A DNA stretch of 64,000 nt from Demequina oxidasica (lineage in GTDB: Bacteria; Actinomycetota; Actinomycetes; Actinomycetales; Demequinaceae), in contig NZ_BBRE01000004.1 of assembly GCF_000975115.1 (NCBI RefSeq), forward strand, positions 62,001 through 126,000, written 5' to 3'. Within the stretch, counting starts at the first letter, position 1, and every line of letters begins with the position of its first letter. Both the position numbers and the translations under genes were made by a program. Positions 37,866 to 48,302 of the stretch are shown here, piece by piece. The notes below the pieces were generated by a model, which did not search any database, was not told the DNA's origin, and was given only the letters and a program-made list of their open reading frames with translations.

Positions 37866-38966
37866 GTGAACGAGACAATTGTGTGGACCGCGACCATCGG
37901 GCTTATCGTCGCCCTCTTCGCCTTCGACTTCATCGTCGTAATTCGCCGGCCGCACGTGCCCACGTTCCGTGAGTCAGTGTTTTGGTCACTGTTCTACATC
38001 GGGATCGCGCTGATCTTTGGCGCGAGTATGCACTTTTGGTGGGACGACTTCCATGCGGGCGAGTACTTCGCAGGCTATGTGACGGAGAAGTCGCTGTCCG
38101 TCGACAACCTGTTCGTGTTCCTCGTGATCATGACGCGATTCGCCGTTCCGCCCAAGTATCGACCCAAGGTGTTGCTGATCGGCATCGCGATTGCGCTTGT
38201 GCTGCGAGGACTTTTCATCTGGGCGGGCGCCGCTGCCATCGAGCACTTCTCCTGGACCTTCTACATCTTTGGCGCATTCCTGGTCTATACCGCGATTGGG
38301 CTGGTGCGCGAGGACAGCGAGGATGCCGCGCATCCGGAGTACAAGGAGAGCGCGCTGATCCGCGGCGTGCGCAAGATCATGCCGGTCACCGACGGCTACC
38401 GCGGTGGCCACATGACGGTCCGCGAGGCAGGAAAGCGGATGATCACGCCGCTGCTGATTGTGGTGCTCGCACTGGGCACCACCGACGTGCTCTTTGCGCT
38501 TGACTCGATTCCCGCGATCTTTGGGCTGACCAAGGACCCGTACATCGTCTTCACGGCGAACGCCTTCGCGCTGCTGGGCCTGCGCCAGCTCTTCTTCCTG
38601 GTGGACGGGCTGCTGCAGCGCCTGGTCTACCTGCACTACGGCCTCGCGGCAATCCTCGCGTTTATTGGCGTCAAGCTGGTGCTCGAGGCGCTCCACAGCA
38701 ACTCGATCTCATGGCTCAACGGCGGACAGCCCTTTGACTGGGCACCGGTGATCTCCACTTCGACGTCGCTGATCGTCATTCTGGCGACGCTGACCATAGC
38801 GACCGTTGCCAGCCTCATCGCCACCAGAAACAAGAAGGCACTCGTCGCCGACCTTGAGGCGGACGAGCGCGGGGCGGAGCTGCAGGACCTGGGGCAGCAG
38901 CACTCGCCTCAGGTGACCGACGCTACGTTCGGGGACGGCGATACGCCGAAAGGCTCACAGAAGTAG
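37866..38966 (+). CDS. TerC/Alx family integral membrane protein
   Basis: Predicted metal exporter or partner of exported metalloproteins; relatives act in manganese efflux and tellurite resistance. The protein is 366 residues with about nine hydrophobic helices. Family blocks include AGYVTEKSLSVDNLFVF (about 70-86), with the conserved acidic and Asn residues of the transport path, and ALGTTDVLFALDSIPAIFGLT (about 200-220, read in two pieces) with the second acidic set. The C-terminal 45 residues are charged and look disordered. It starts with GTG 77 nt after uvrB. A Mn-sensing riboswitch of the yybP-ykoY type is unlikely, since the mRNA appears leaderless. Confidence 0.9.
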   Translation: MNETIVWTATIGLIVALFAFDFIVVIRRPHVPTFRESVFWSLFYIGIALIFGASMHFWWDDFHAGEYFAGYVTEKSLSVDNLFVFLVIMTRFAVPPKYRPKVLLIGIAIALVLRGLFIWAGAAAIEHFSWTFYIFGAFLVYTAIGLVREDSEDAAHPEYKESALIRGVRKIMPVTDGYRGGHMTVREAGKRMITPLLIVVLALGTTDVLFALDSIPAIFGLTKDPYIVFTANAFALLGLRQLFFLVDGLLQRLVYLHYGLAAILAFIGVKLVLEALHSNSISWLNGGQPFDWAPVISTSTSLIVILATLTIATVASLIATRNKKALVADLEADERGAELQDLGQQHSPQVTDATFGDGDTPKGSQK

Positions 38967-38974
38967 CCGGTCAG

Positions 38975-39262
38975 CTAGCGGGGGACAGCGCCCCAGGTGC
39001 CGATCCACTCACGCACTCGGTGTGAGTCAACGATGCCGTTCTTCACGAACGGATCCTCGGCAAGCAGGGACTCAACCTCGGCGGCCGATGCGGCGGCGAT
39101 AAGGAGCAGGGCACCGGCGGGGCCGTCCTCGCCAAAACGACCATAGGCCAGCATCTGTTCTGTCGCGACCAGCGACTCCAGGTACGCGCGGTGCTCGGGG
39201 CGGATTGCGTCGCGGTTGGCAACGTCGTCGGTGTAGGTGTACTCGACCATGTAGTTCGTCAT
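38975..39262 (-). CDS. YciI-like protein
   Basis: Small cytosolic protein of the YciI/muconolactone isomerase-like ferredoxin fold; biochemical role unknown. The protein is 95 residues, with PEHRAYLESL (about 21-30), the conserved His-Asp type stretch LLAEDPFVKNGIVDSHRV (about 65-82) and a Trp-Gly ending. I chose the ATG at 39262 over an upstream in-frame start because the family begins M-x-x-(Y/F)-x-V-x-Y and a CAGAAT hexamer sits 6 nt before it. It lies convergent to terC and divergent from uvrA, whose promoter region it faces. Confidence 0.82.
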   Translation of the reverse strand: MTNYMVEYTYTDDVANRDAIRPEHRAYLESLVATEQMLAYGRFGEDGPAGALLLIAAASAAEVESLLAEDPFVKNGIVDSHRVREWIGTWGAVPR

Positions 39263-39328
39263 GGCCTCATTCTGGTGCGTGGCACCATCGCGAAACAAAT
39301 CGCGCCAGTAATGTCCGCATCGGCGCGT

Positions 39329-39344
39329 TCGAACACATGTTCGA
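39329..39344. promoter_or_regulatory. SOS box (LexA operator) of uvrA
   Basis: TCGAAC-ACAT-GTTCGA is a perfect palindromic match to the actinobacterial/Gram-positive LexA operator (half-sites CGAAC and GTTCG, 4 nt apart). It ends 13 nt before the uvrA -10 and covers the expected -35 position, so bound LexA would block uvrA transcription until DNA damage. Confidence 0.88.
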
Positions 39345-39357
39345 CGCAAATCCCACG

Positions 39358-39363
39358 TAGCAT
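39358..39363 (+). promoter_or_regulatory. -10 element for leaderless uvrA
   Basis: TAGCAT lies 6 nt before the GTG that opens uvrA. The SOS box overlaps the -35 zone. Confidence 0.6.
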
Positions 39364-39369
39364 AGTCGT

Positions 39370-42210
39370 GTGAATGACCGAATCCTGGTGCGCGGAGCGC
39401 GCGAACACAATCTCAAGGGCGTAGACCTCGACCTCCCTCGCGACTCGCTGATCGTTTTCAGCGGGCTCAGCGGGTCAGGCAAGTCGTCGCTCGCGTTCGA
39501 CACCATCTTCGCGGAGGGGCAGCGTCGGTACGTCGAGTCGCTGTCGGCGTACGCCCGCCAGTTCCTTGGCCAGATGGACAAGCCGGACGTGGACTTCATC
39601 GAGGGACTGTCGCCCGCGGTGTCCATCGACCAAAAGTCGACCAACCGCAATCCGCGCTCCACCGTCGGTACCATCACCGAGATCTATGACTACCTGCGCC
39701 TGCTTTACGCCCGCGTGGGTACTCAGCACTGCCCCAAGTGCGGGGAGCGCATTCAGGCGCAGACTCCTCAGCAGATTGTGGACTCCGTGCTCGCGATGCC
39801 AGAGGGCACTCGATACCAGGTGCTCGCACCCGTCATTCGAGGCCGCAAGGGCGAGTATTCGGAGCTATTCGACGACCTCCAGCAGCAGGGCTTCGCTCGT
39901 GCCCGCGTGGACGGCGAGACTATCCAGCTCACCGAGCCCCCCGAGCTCGAGAAGAAGCTCAAGCACGACATCGAGGTGGTAGTCGATCGCTTGGTGGCCC
40001 GTGATGGCGTACGTCAGCGCCTGACCGACTCGGTCGAAACCGCGCTGCGCATTGCGGATGGCCTGGTCATCATCGACCCCGTGGACAGCGACATTGAGCC
40101 CCGTAGATATAGCGAGAAGCGTGCGTGCCCCAACGACCACATACTCATGCTCGAGGAGATGGAGCCACGCACTTTCTCATTTAACGCTCCGTATGGCGCG
40201 TGCCCCGAGTGCTCCGGCATTGGCATCAAGCTCGAGGTGGATCGCGACCTGGTGGTCCCGGACCCGGGACTTAGCCTGAACCAGGGCGCCGTGGCGCCGT
40301 GGTCGAGTATGGCGACGGAGTATTTCTCGCGCATGCTCAACGCGCTCGCTCAAGATCTCGAGTTCGATATGGATGCGCCGTGGGAGAGCCTGTCCAAGGA
40401 GGTCCAGGAGTCCATCCTGGTGGGCAAGGACTACGAGGTGCACGTCAAATTCCGCAACCGCTATGGGCGCGAGCGGCAGTACACCACGGGGTTTGAGGGT
40501 GCGGTCACGTGGATCGAGCGACTGCATTCACAGACCGAGTCCGAGTTCTCGCGCGAGAAGTACGAGAACTACATGCGCGAGGTGCCCTGCCCCACGTGCG
40601 CGGGCTCACGTCTCAAGCCCGAGGTGCTCGCCGTCACCATTGGCGGACTGTCGATCTCGGACGTTTGCAACCTGTCCATCGCCGACGCGCGTGACTTCCT
40701 GCTCAAGGCCGACCTCGACGAGCGTGGCCGCCAGATCGCTGTCCAAGTGCTCAAGGAGATCGATGCCAGGTTGGGCTTCCTGCTCGACGTGGGCCTGGAC
40801 TACCTGACCATGGCTCGCGCGGCCGGCACGCTGTCCGGCGGAGAGGCGCAACGCATCAGGCTCGCAACGCAGATCGGCTCTGGCTTGGTGGGTGTGCTCT
40901 ATGTGCTTGACGAGCCGAGCATCGGCCTGCACCAGCGTGACAATCGGCGCCTCATTGAGACGCTGACGCGGCTGCGCGACCTCGGCAACACGCTGATCGT
41001 GGTCGAGCACGACGAGGACACCATCCGCGTCGCCGATTGGATCGTCGACATCGGTCCGGGTGCCGGTGAGCATGGGGGAGAAGTGGTCCATGCGGGCACC
41101 TACGAGGACCTACTCACCAACGAGAAGTCCATCACCGGGGCGTACGTCTCTGGCCGCATGAAGATCGAGGCGCCCGGCGAGCGTCGCGAGGTGGATCCAG
41201 ACCGGCACGTCACTGTCATTGGCGCCCGTGAGAACAACCTGCGGGATATCGAGGTGTCGTTCCCGCTGGGCGTCTTCACCGCTGTCACAGGTGTTTCCGG
41301 ATCCGGAAAGTCCACGCTCGTCAACGCGATCCTCTACACGTCGCTTGCCAACACGCTGAATGGTGCCCGTCAGGTCGCGGGGCGACACACGCGCATTCTC
41401 GGCACGGATCAGCTCGACAAAATCGTGCACGTGGACCAGGGCCCTATCGGCCGCACGCCACGCTCGAACCCCGCGACCTATACCGGGGTGTGGGACAAGG
41501 TACGCAAACTGTTCGCAGACACTCAAGAGGCCAAGGTCCGCGGCTACGGACCAGGGCGGTTCTCCTTCAACGTCAAGGGTGGTCGTTGCGAGGCGTGCTC
41601 TGGTGACGGAACCCTCAAGATCGAGATGAACTTCCTGCCGGACGTCTACGTTCCCTGCGAGGTCTGCAAGGGCGCGCGATACAACCGTGAGACGCTCGAG
41701 GTGCACTTCAAGGGCAAGAATGTCGCCGACGTGCTAGATATGCCCATCGAGGAGGCGGCTCACTTCTTTGAGGCGATTCCCACCATCTCGCGCCACCTGA
41801 CCACGCTGGTCGAGGTAGGGCTGGGGTACGTGCGGCTGGGCCAGCCGGCTCCCACGCTATCCGGCGGAGAGGCGCAACGCGTCAAGTTGGCGTCCGAGCT
41901 GCAGCGACGGTCCACGGGTCGCACCGTGTACGTGCTGGACGAACCCACTACAGGGTTGCACTTCGAGGACGTACGCAAGCTACTCGGGGTCCTGCAGGGG
42001 TTGGTCGACAAGGGCAACACGGTCATCGTGATTGAGCACAATCTGGATGTCATCAAATCTGCAGACTGGGTGATTGACATGGGGCCCGAGGGTGGATCCG
42101 GCGGAGGCCTTGTGGTTGCCGAGGGTACTCCCGAGCAGGTCGCCGCGGTGGCCGCAAGCCATACCGGCGGGTTTCTTGCTGAGTCGCTCGGTGTTGCAGT
42201 CACGGCCTAG
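39370..42210 (+). CDS. uvrA: Excinuclease ABC subunit A
   Basis: ATPase that finds bulky DNA lesions and loads UvrB. The protein is 946 residues with two ABC ATPase modules. Module 1: Walker [11 protein letters not shown] (about 30-39), signature LSGGEAQRI (about 494). Module 2: GVSGSGKST (about 643), LSGGEAQRV (about 830). Both Walker B regions end LDEP. Zinc module 2 has CEACSGDG and CEVCKG. Zinc module 1 has C-P-N-D-H in place of CxxC, followed by CPEC, as in mycobacterial UvrA, so His may replace one ligand. The GTG start fits the leaderless promoter. Expression is predicted to be LexA controlled. Confidence 0.98.
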   Translation: MNDRILVRGAREHNLKGVDLDLPRDSLIVFSGLSGSGKSSLAFDTIFAEGQRRYVESLSAYARQFLGQMDKPDVDFIEGLSPAVSIDQKSTNRNPRSTVGTITEIYDYLRLLYARVGTQHCPKCGERIQAQTPQQIVDSVLAMPEGTRYQVLAPVIRGRKGEYSELFDDLQQQGFARARVDGETIQLTEPPELEKKLKHDIEVVVDRLVARDGVRQRLTDSVETALRIADGLVIIDPVDSDIEPRRYSEKRACPNDHILMLEEMEPRTFSFNAPYGACPECSGIGIKLEVDRDLVVPDPGLSLNQGAVAPWSSMATEYFSRMLNALAQDLEFDMDAPWESLSKEVQESILVGKDYEVHVKFRNRYGRERQYTTGFEGAVTWIERLHSQTESEFSREKYENYMREVPCPTCAGSRLKPEVLAVTIGGLSISDVCNLSIADARDFLLKADLDERGRQIAVQVLKEIDARLGFLLDVGLDYLTMARAAGTLSGGEAQRIRLATQIGSGLVGVLYVLDEPSIGLHQRDNRRLIETLTRLRDLGNTLIVVEHDEDTIRVADWIVDIGPGAGEHGGEVVHAGTYEDLLTNEKSITGAYVSGRMKIEAPGERREVDPDRHVTVIGARENNLRDIEVSFPLGVFTAVTGVSGSGKSTLVNAILYTSLANTLNGARQVAGRHTRILGTDQLDKIVHVDQGPIGRTPRSNPATYTGVWDKVRKLFADTQEAKVRGYGPGRFSFNVKGGRCEACSGDGTLKIEMNFLPDVYVPCEVCKGARYNRETLEVHFKGKNVADVLDMPIEEAAHFFEAIPTISRHLTTLVEVGLGYVRLGQPAPTLSGGEAQRVKLASELQRRSTGRTVYVLDEPTTGLHFEDVRKLLGVLQGLVDKGNTVIVIEHNLDVIKSADWVIDMGPEGGSGGGLVVAEGTPEQVAAVAASHTGGFLAESLGVAVTA

Positions 42211-42213
42211 TCT
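42208..42213 (+). promoter_or_regulatory. -10 element for leaderless uvrC, overlapping the uvrA stop
   Basis: TAGTCT begins with the uvrA stop codon TAG and is followed 6 nt later by the uvrC GTG. This suggests uvrC has its own promoter inside the end of uvrA and may not depend on the SOS box. Confidence 0.5.
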
Positions 42214-42219
42214 GAACGC

Positions 42220-44082
42220 GTGACGAATCCGGCCGACTACCGCCCCGCACCGGGCAGTATCCCCACCGATCCCGGTGTGTATCGCTTTCGCGATCCGCAC
42301 GGCCGGGTGGTGTACGTCGGCAAGGCTAAGAACCTGCGCGCGCGGCTGAGCAACTACTTCCAAGACCTGTTTGCGCTGCACCCGCGCACGAGGCTCATGG
42401 TGACGACCGCGGCGTCGGTCGAGTGGACAGTGGTGCGCTCCGAGGTCGAGGCGTTGATCCTCGAGCACACCTGGATCAAGCAATACGACCCCCGCTTCAA
42501 CGTGGTGTTCAAGGACGACAAGTCGTATCCGTACCTCGCAGTCACACTCAACGAGAAGTACCCTCGCATCCAGGTGATGCGCGGCGATCGCAAGCCTGGG
42601 GTTCGCTACTTTGGCCCCTACGCCAAGGCTTGGGCGATCCGCGAGACCGTCGACACCTTGTTGACGGCGCTGCCGGTGCGCACCTGCGCGAACGGTGTGT
42701 TCAAGAAGGCCGAACGTCAGGGCCGTCCGTGTCTACTTGGGTACATCGATAAATGTTCCGCTCCGTGCGTGGGGCGCATCAGTGTGGAGGATCACCGTGC
42801 GCTGGCGGAGCGTGTCTGTGCGGTGCTGGGGGGCGACGCGAAGACGATGATGCGGGACCTCACCGCGGCCATGGAGACCGCTTCGCAGAAGCAGGATTAC
42901 GAAGGTGCGGCGCGGGCGCGCGACCGACTGCGTGCGCTCAACGCGGTCCTGGAACGCAACGCAGTGGTGCTTCCCGCCGGCACCAACACAGATATTTTTA
43001 GTCTGGTAGACGATGACATGGAGGCTGCCGCGCACGTTTTCCATGTGCGAGACGGCCGTATTGCTGGGGAGCGTGGCTGGGTCGTGGACAAGCCCGAGCC
43101 GCTCGAAATCCCTGGCATGATCGCACAATTAATTCAGGAAGCGTACGGGTCGGCGGTGGCGGAGGACATCCCCACCGAGATTCTGGTGCCCGCCATCCCG
43201 GACATGGCCGACAGTGTGAGTGACTGGCTCTCCGGGGTGCGTGGAGCGCGCGTGGCCGTGCGCGTGGCGTCGCGTGGCAAGAAGGCCGAACTGGCGACCA
43301 CCGGCCACCAGAATGCTCAACAGGTACTAGACCAGCATCGGCTGAAGCGAGCGTCCGACCTCACCACCCGCTCTGCGGCTCTGCAGGAGCTTCAAAGCGC
43401 GATTGGCATGGCCGACGCGCCGCTACGGATCGAGTGTTACGACATCTCCCACACGTCTGGCACTAATCAGGTGGGCTCGATGGTGGTTTTTGAGGACGCC
43501 CTGCCCCGTAAGGCGCAGTACCGTCAGTTCTCCATCGCCGATGCTACGGACGACACGGCGGCGATGAAGGAGGTGTTGCGGCGCAGGTTTAGCCGGTATC
43601 TGGAGGAGTCGCAGTTGCCGCCGGAGGAGCGTGAGACGGCACGATTCGCGTACCCGCCACAGCTCGTGGTGGTGGACGGCGGCCTCCCGCAGGTGAACTC
43701 GGCGGCGGAGGTGCTGCAGGAACTCGGGATCGTAGACGTCATGCTGGTGGGACTCGCGAAGCGCCTCGAGGAGGTATGGATTCACGGCGACCCGTTCCCC
43801 GTGATCCTGCCGCGTGGGTCTGAGGCGCTGTACCTGTTGCAGCGGGTGCGCGACGAGGCACACCGGTTCGCAATTAAGAACCACCGTCGCAAGCGCGGTA
43901 AGGCGATGCAGGCTTCTGCAGTGGACGCGATTCCGGGCGTGGGTCCCACACGCTCGAAGGCGCTGATCCGGCACTTTGGTTCGCTCGCGAAGCTGAAAGA
44001 AGCGTCTCCGGAGCAGATCGCACTAGTGCCGGGAATCGGATCCGGGACCGCGGCGCAGGTCTATACCGCTTTGCGCTCCTAG
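42220..44082 (+). CDS. uvrC: Excinuclease ABC subunit C
   Basis: Makes both incisions flanking a lesion in the UvrB-DNA complex. The protein is 620 residues. A GIY-YIG nuclease domain is at the N-terminus (VYRFRDPHGRVVYVGKAKNL, about 21-40). A cysteine cluster CLLGYIDKCSAPC follows at about 170-182, then a UVR domain at about 205-240 that binds UvrB. The RNase H-like nuclease domain has CYDISHTSG and VVDGG, and a helix-hairpin-helix pair closes the protein (IPGVGPTRSKAL and VPGIGSGTA). The GTG start is fixed by the promoter spacing and by family alignment. Confidence 0.98.
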   Translation: MTNPADYRPAPGSIPTDPGVYRFRDPHGRVVYVGKAKNLRARLSNYFQDLFALHPRTRLMVTTAASVEWTVVRSEVEALILEHTWIKQYDPRFNVVFKDDKSYPYLAVTLNEKYPRIQVMRGDRKPGVRYFGPYAKAWAIRETVDTLLTALPVRTCANGVFKKAERQGRPCLLGYIDKCSAPCVGRISVEDHRALAERVCAVLGGDAKTMMRDLTAAMETASQKQDYEGAARARDRLRALNAVLERNAVVLPAGTNTDIFSLVDDDMEAAAHVFHVRDGRIAGERGWVVDKPEPLEIPGMIAQLIQEAYGSAVAEDIPTEILVPAIPDMADSVSDWLSGVRGARVAVRVASRGKKAELATTGHQNAQQVLDQHRLKRASDLTTRSAALQELQSAIGMADAPLRIECYDISHTSGTNQVGSMVVFEDALPRKAQYRQFSIADATDDTAAMKEVLRRRFSRYLEESQLPPEERETARFAYPPQLVVVDGGLPQVNSAAEVLQELGIVDVMLVGLAKRLEEVWIHGDPFPVILPRGSEALYLLQRVRDEAHRFAIKNHRRKRGKAMQASAVDAIPGVGPTRSKALIRHFGSLAKLKEASPEQIALVPGIGSGTAAQVYTALRS

Positions 44083-44099
44083 GGTGGCATGCTTGTCGT

Positions 44100-45038
44100 A
44101 TGACCCACGAGCCCGTTCCTGAGACCTATCCGTCGGGTATCCGTAAGCCCGACGTGGAAGCACCGCACTCTAAGCCAGAGGTCATGATCCTCACCGGTAT
44201 GTCCGGTGCTGGGCGTACCCGTGCGGCCGCGGTGCTCGCGGATTTGGGCTGGTATGTAGTCGACAATCTGCCGCCACAGATGCTCGCGAATCTAGTCACG
44301 ATGGTGGGCCGCGACTCCGGTCGTAAGTTAGCCGCGGTGGTCGACGTGCGTGGAGGCGAGTTCTTTCAGGATCTCGAGGCAGTGATGGACGATCTTCAGG
44401 CGCGCGACGTGCCTGTCACGTTGATTTTCCTCGACGCCTCAGACCACACGCTGGTCTCGCGCTACGAGGAGGCGCGTCGCCGCCACCCCCTGCAGCAGGA
44501 CGGCACCATTTTGGAGGGAATCGCGCGGGAGCGGACCCAACTCGCGAATGTGCGTGAGCGTGCCGACAACCTCATCGATACGTCTACTCTCAATGTTCAT
44601 CAATTGCGAGACCGGGTGACCGCGGAGGTGGCGGCGGAGACGCCACGCATCCACGTCAACGTGTTGTCGTTCGGTTTCAAGAACGGCATTCCGGCGGATG
44701 CCGACTTTATCGCGGACGTGCGCTTCCTGCTTAACCCGCACTGGAATCCCGAGTTGCGCCCGCTGACCGGACTAGAACCGGCTGTGCGTGACCATGTGCT
44801 TTCCGACGATGGCGCCCAGGCATTCCTTGACGCGTACGCGCACGTGATCGACATCGCGCTCAATCGCTACCGCGCTAACGACAAGAGCGACGTCACCATT
44901 GGTGTGGGTTGCACCGGAGGTAAGCATCGCTCCGTAGCGATGGCGGAGGCGCTTGGAGACGCGCTGCGTGAGCTTGGCTACTCCGTGCGCACCACCCACC
45001 GGGACCGTCCCACGGACCGGGACCGCTCCACGATATGA
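44100..45038 (+). CDS. rapZ: RNase adapter RapZ / nucleotide-binding protein
   Basis: P-loop protein that in enterobacteria controls amino-sugar synthesis through a small RNA; the role in actinobacteria is not settled. The protein is 312 residues. The P-loop reads GMSGAGRT (about 33-40), with Arg in place of the usual Lys, as is common in actinobacterial members. DNLPP follows at about 55. The C-terminal domain has GVGCTGGKHRSVAMAEAL (about 268-285). Followed by yvcK (4 nt overlap) and whiA, the conserved three-gene cluster next to gap. A CATGCT hexamer lies 6 nt before the ATG and may be a weak leaderless -10. Confidence 0.95.
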   Translation: MTHEPVPETYPSGIRKPDVEAPHSKPEVMILTGMSGAGRTRAAAVLADLGWYVVDNLPPQMLANLVTMVGRDSGRKLAAVVDVRGGEFFQDLEAVMDDLQARDVPVTLIFLDASDHTLVSRYEEARRRHPLQQDGTILEGIARERTQLANVRERADNLIDTSTLNVHQLRDRVTAEVAAETPRIHVNVLSFGFKNGIPADADFIADVRFLLNPHWNPELRPLTGLEPAVRDHVLSDDGAQAFLDAYAHVIDIALNRYRANDKSDVTIGVGCTGGKHRSVAMAEALGDALRELGYSVRTTHRDRPTDRDRSTI

Positions 45039-45991
45039 ATCCCGACCCCAGCATCGTCGCCCTTGGCGGGGGACATGGCCTCTACGCCACGTTAACCGCG
45101 CTGCGTGACCTAAGTCCATCCCTGACTGCAATCGTGACCGTCGCCGACGACGGCGGCTCATCGGGCCGTCTGCGCACCGAACTCGGGGTGCTGCCCCCGG
45201 GCGACCTACGGATGGCGTTGAGCGCGCTATGCGAAGACACCGAGTGGGGACGCACGTGGCGCGATGTGTTGCAGTCTCGCTTTGAGTCCGACGGGCCGCT
45301 GAACGGTCATGCGTTAGGAAACCTCCTGATCGCCTCTCTGTGGGAGCACACGGGTTCTGCGGTGGATGGCCTGGACTGGGTTGCACGGCTGTTGCGTGCC
45401 CGCGGCAGGGTGCTCCCTCAGGCGGATGTGCCGCTTGAGATTGTCGCCATGGTCGAGCAGGCCGATGGTGTGGTGGAGGTACGCGGCCAAGCCGAGGTGG
45501 CATCGGCGCCAGGACGCATTCGGGGGTTTCGGGTGGAACCCGAACGGCCCTCCGTGCCCCGTGCAACGGTCGCGGCGATCGCTGAGGCGGACATGGTGGT
45601 GCTTGGTCCGGGTAGTTGGTACACCTCGGTGCTCACGCACTTCCTTGTTCCGGATGTATCGGAGGCGCTACACGGCGCGGCCCGCCGTACCGTGGTGACG
45701 CTCAACCTGGCGCACGAGGACATCGAAACCGCGGGAACCGACAGGGTGGATGACATCCGCGCCATGCGGGAATTGGTGCCTGACTTCCGCCCCGCGATGG
45801 TGGTTGCGGACATCGGACACAGCGATGACTCCACACTGCATGACGAGCTGACTGACTGGGGCGTCGAGCTTGTGACCGCAGATGTCGCGCTCGACGGTGC
45901 CAATGCGCGCCACAACCCGGAACTTTTGCGCGCTGTTTATCAGGGCTTGCTCTCGCGATTGGCCGGAAGCGTTCCCGAGCAACAGCATTGA
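45035..45991 (+). CDS. yvcK: Gluconeogenesis factor YvcK/CuvA family protein
   Basis: Binds UDP-sugars and links carbon metabolism to cell-wall synthesis and cell shape in other Gram-positives. The protein is 318 residues. The N-terminal [10 protein letters not shown] loop (about 8-17), [13 protein letters not shown] (about 32-44), [10 protein letters not shown] (about 51-60), GNLLIASL and [13 protein letters not shown] are the family's substrate-binding blocks. The ATG overlaps the rapZ stop by 4 nt. whiA follows after 16 nt. Interestingly it lies immediately before the glycolytic gap-pgk-tpi genes. Confidence 0.95.
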   Translation: MNPDPSIVALGGGHGLYATLTALRDLSPSLTAIVTVADDGGSSGRLRTELGVLPPGDLRMALSALCEDTEWGRTWRDVLQSRFESDGPLNGHALGNLLIASLWEHTGSAVDGLDWVARLLRARGRVLPQADVPLEIVAMVEQADGVVEVRGQAEVASAPGRIRGFRVEPERPSVPRATVAAIAEADMVVLGPGSWYTSVLTHFLVPDVSEALHGAARRTVVTLNLAHEDIETAGTDRVDDIRAMRELVPDFRPAMVVADIGHSDDSTLHDELTDWGVELVTADVALDGANARHNPELLRAVYQGLLSRLAGSVPEQQH

Positions 45992-45995
45992 GTGG

Positions 45996-46001
45996 CAAGA
46001 T
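45996..46001 (+). promoter_or_regulatory. Candidate -10 for leaderless whiA
   Basis: CAAGAT lies 6 nt before the whiA ATG. The 14 bases AAGATAAGCGCATG are identical to those at the hisI start (6385-6398). No ribosome site is present. Confidence 0.35.
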
Positions 46002-46007
46002 AAGCGC

Positions 46008-46994
46008 ATGGCTCTGACGGCACAGGTGAAGGACGAACTCGCACGCGTACCCACGGAGAAGGTGTCGGCGCGCAAAGCCGAGATCGCCTCCACCCTAAGG
46101 TTTGCTGGTGGGCTGCACATCGTGTCCGGTCGCATCGTCATTGAAGCCGAACTAGACACCGCTATTGGCGCACGTCGCCTACGCACTTTCATCCACGAGG
46201 TCTATGGCCTCGGTAGCGAGATCATCGTGGTCCAGGGTGGTGCCCTCAAGAAGGGCAACCGTTACGTGGTGCGCGTGGTCAAGGAGGGTGAGTCGCTCGC
46301 CCGTCAGACCGGACTTCTTGACCACCGCGGCCGACCCGTTCGAGGCTTGCCACCGCACGTCGTCGCCGGATCCATTGAGGACACGATTGCCGCGTGGCGT
46401 GGCGCGTTCCTCGCCCACGGCTCCCTCACGGAGCCTGGACGATCTTCCGCGCTTGAGGTCACATCCCCAGGGCCCGAGGCCGCATTGGCGCTTGTCGGCG
46501 CTGCACGTCGACTGGGAATTTCCGCGAAGTCTCGTGAGGTTCGTGGCGTGGACCGCGTGGTCATCCGAGACGGGGACGCGATCTCCGCCCTGCTGGCTCG
46601 CCTTGGCGCTCACGACTCGGTGCTCGACTGGGAGCAGAAGCGCACTCGTCGTGAAGTACGCGGCACGGCAAACCGCTTGGCTAACTTTGACGACGCGAAC
46701 CTGCGTCGCTCGGCGCAGGCGGCAGTCGCCGCCGGAGCGCGTGTAGAACGCGCGTTCGAGATCCTGGGCGACGAGGTTCCGGACCACCTGCGTGAGGCTG
46801 GTCAGTTGCGCCTCGCCAACAAGGAAGCGTCGCTCGAGGAACTCGGCAAGATGGCCGACCCGCAGCTCACCAAGGATGCCGTCGCGGGCCGGATTCGCCG
46901 CCTGCTCGCCACGGCAGACAAGAAGGCTGAGGATCTTGGGATCCCCGACACCGAGGCCGGCATCGCGGAGCAGTTGCTCGAACTCGACAGGTAA
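46008..46994 (+). CDS. whiA: DNA-binding regulator WhiA
   Basis: Conserved Gram-positive regulator; in Streptomyces it drives sporulation and cell division genes such as ftsZ. The protein is 328 residues. The N-terminal two thirds form the LAGLIDADG-like domain ([18 protein letters not shown] near 20-37, [17 protein letters not shown] near 126-142). The last 90 residues form the helix-turn-helix domain ([14 protein letters not shown] near 225-238). The family normally keeps the homing-endonuclease fold without nuclease activity. It completes the rapZ-yvcK-whiA cluster, with gap following. Confidence 0.96.
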   Translation: MALTAQVKDELARVPTEKVSARKAEIASTLRFAGGLHIVSGRIVIEAELDTAIGARRLRTFIHEVYGLGSEIIVVQGGALKKGNRYVVRVVKEGESLARQTGLLDHRGRPVRGLPPHVVAGSIEDTIAAWRGAFLAHGSLTEPGRSSALEVTSPGPEAALALVGAARRLGISAKSREVRGVDRVVIRDGDAISALLARLGAHDSVLDWEQKRTRREVRGTANRLANFDDANLRRSAQAAVAAGARVERAFEILGDEVPDHLREAGQLRLANKEASLEELGKMADPQLTKDAVAGRIRRLLATADKKAEDLGIPDTEAGIAEQLLELDR

Positions 46995-47050
46995 CTGCAC
47001 ACTCGGGACTAAAGTCGCGTGCATCGCGCGTCTCGGTAGTAGTAAGGTAG

Positions 47051-48157
<1,107 letters not shown>

Positions 48158-48173
48158 CTCCCGTGACTGCAGT

Positions 48174-48206
48174 AACGTCCGTACACGCCTCGCGTGTGCG
48201 GACGTT
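48174..48206 (+). other. Strong hairpin between gap and pgk
   Basis: AACGTCCGTACACG pairs with CGTGTGCGGACGTT over 14 positions (one G-U) around the five-base loop CCTCG, 16 nt past the gap stop. No T-run follows. It may stabilise the gap mRNA 3' end, mark a processing site, or partly terminate, giving more gap than pgk. Confidence 0.6.
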
Positions 48207-48302
48207 GCTACGTCAGGGCGAATCCCGCGCCTAGCAACACCTCGCTCGCGCAGCGTTCCCCACGCGCCGGGCTCCTGATTTTCTCGAACTGAAGGAAGAC
48301 AG

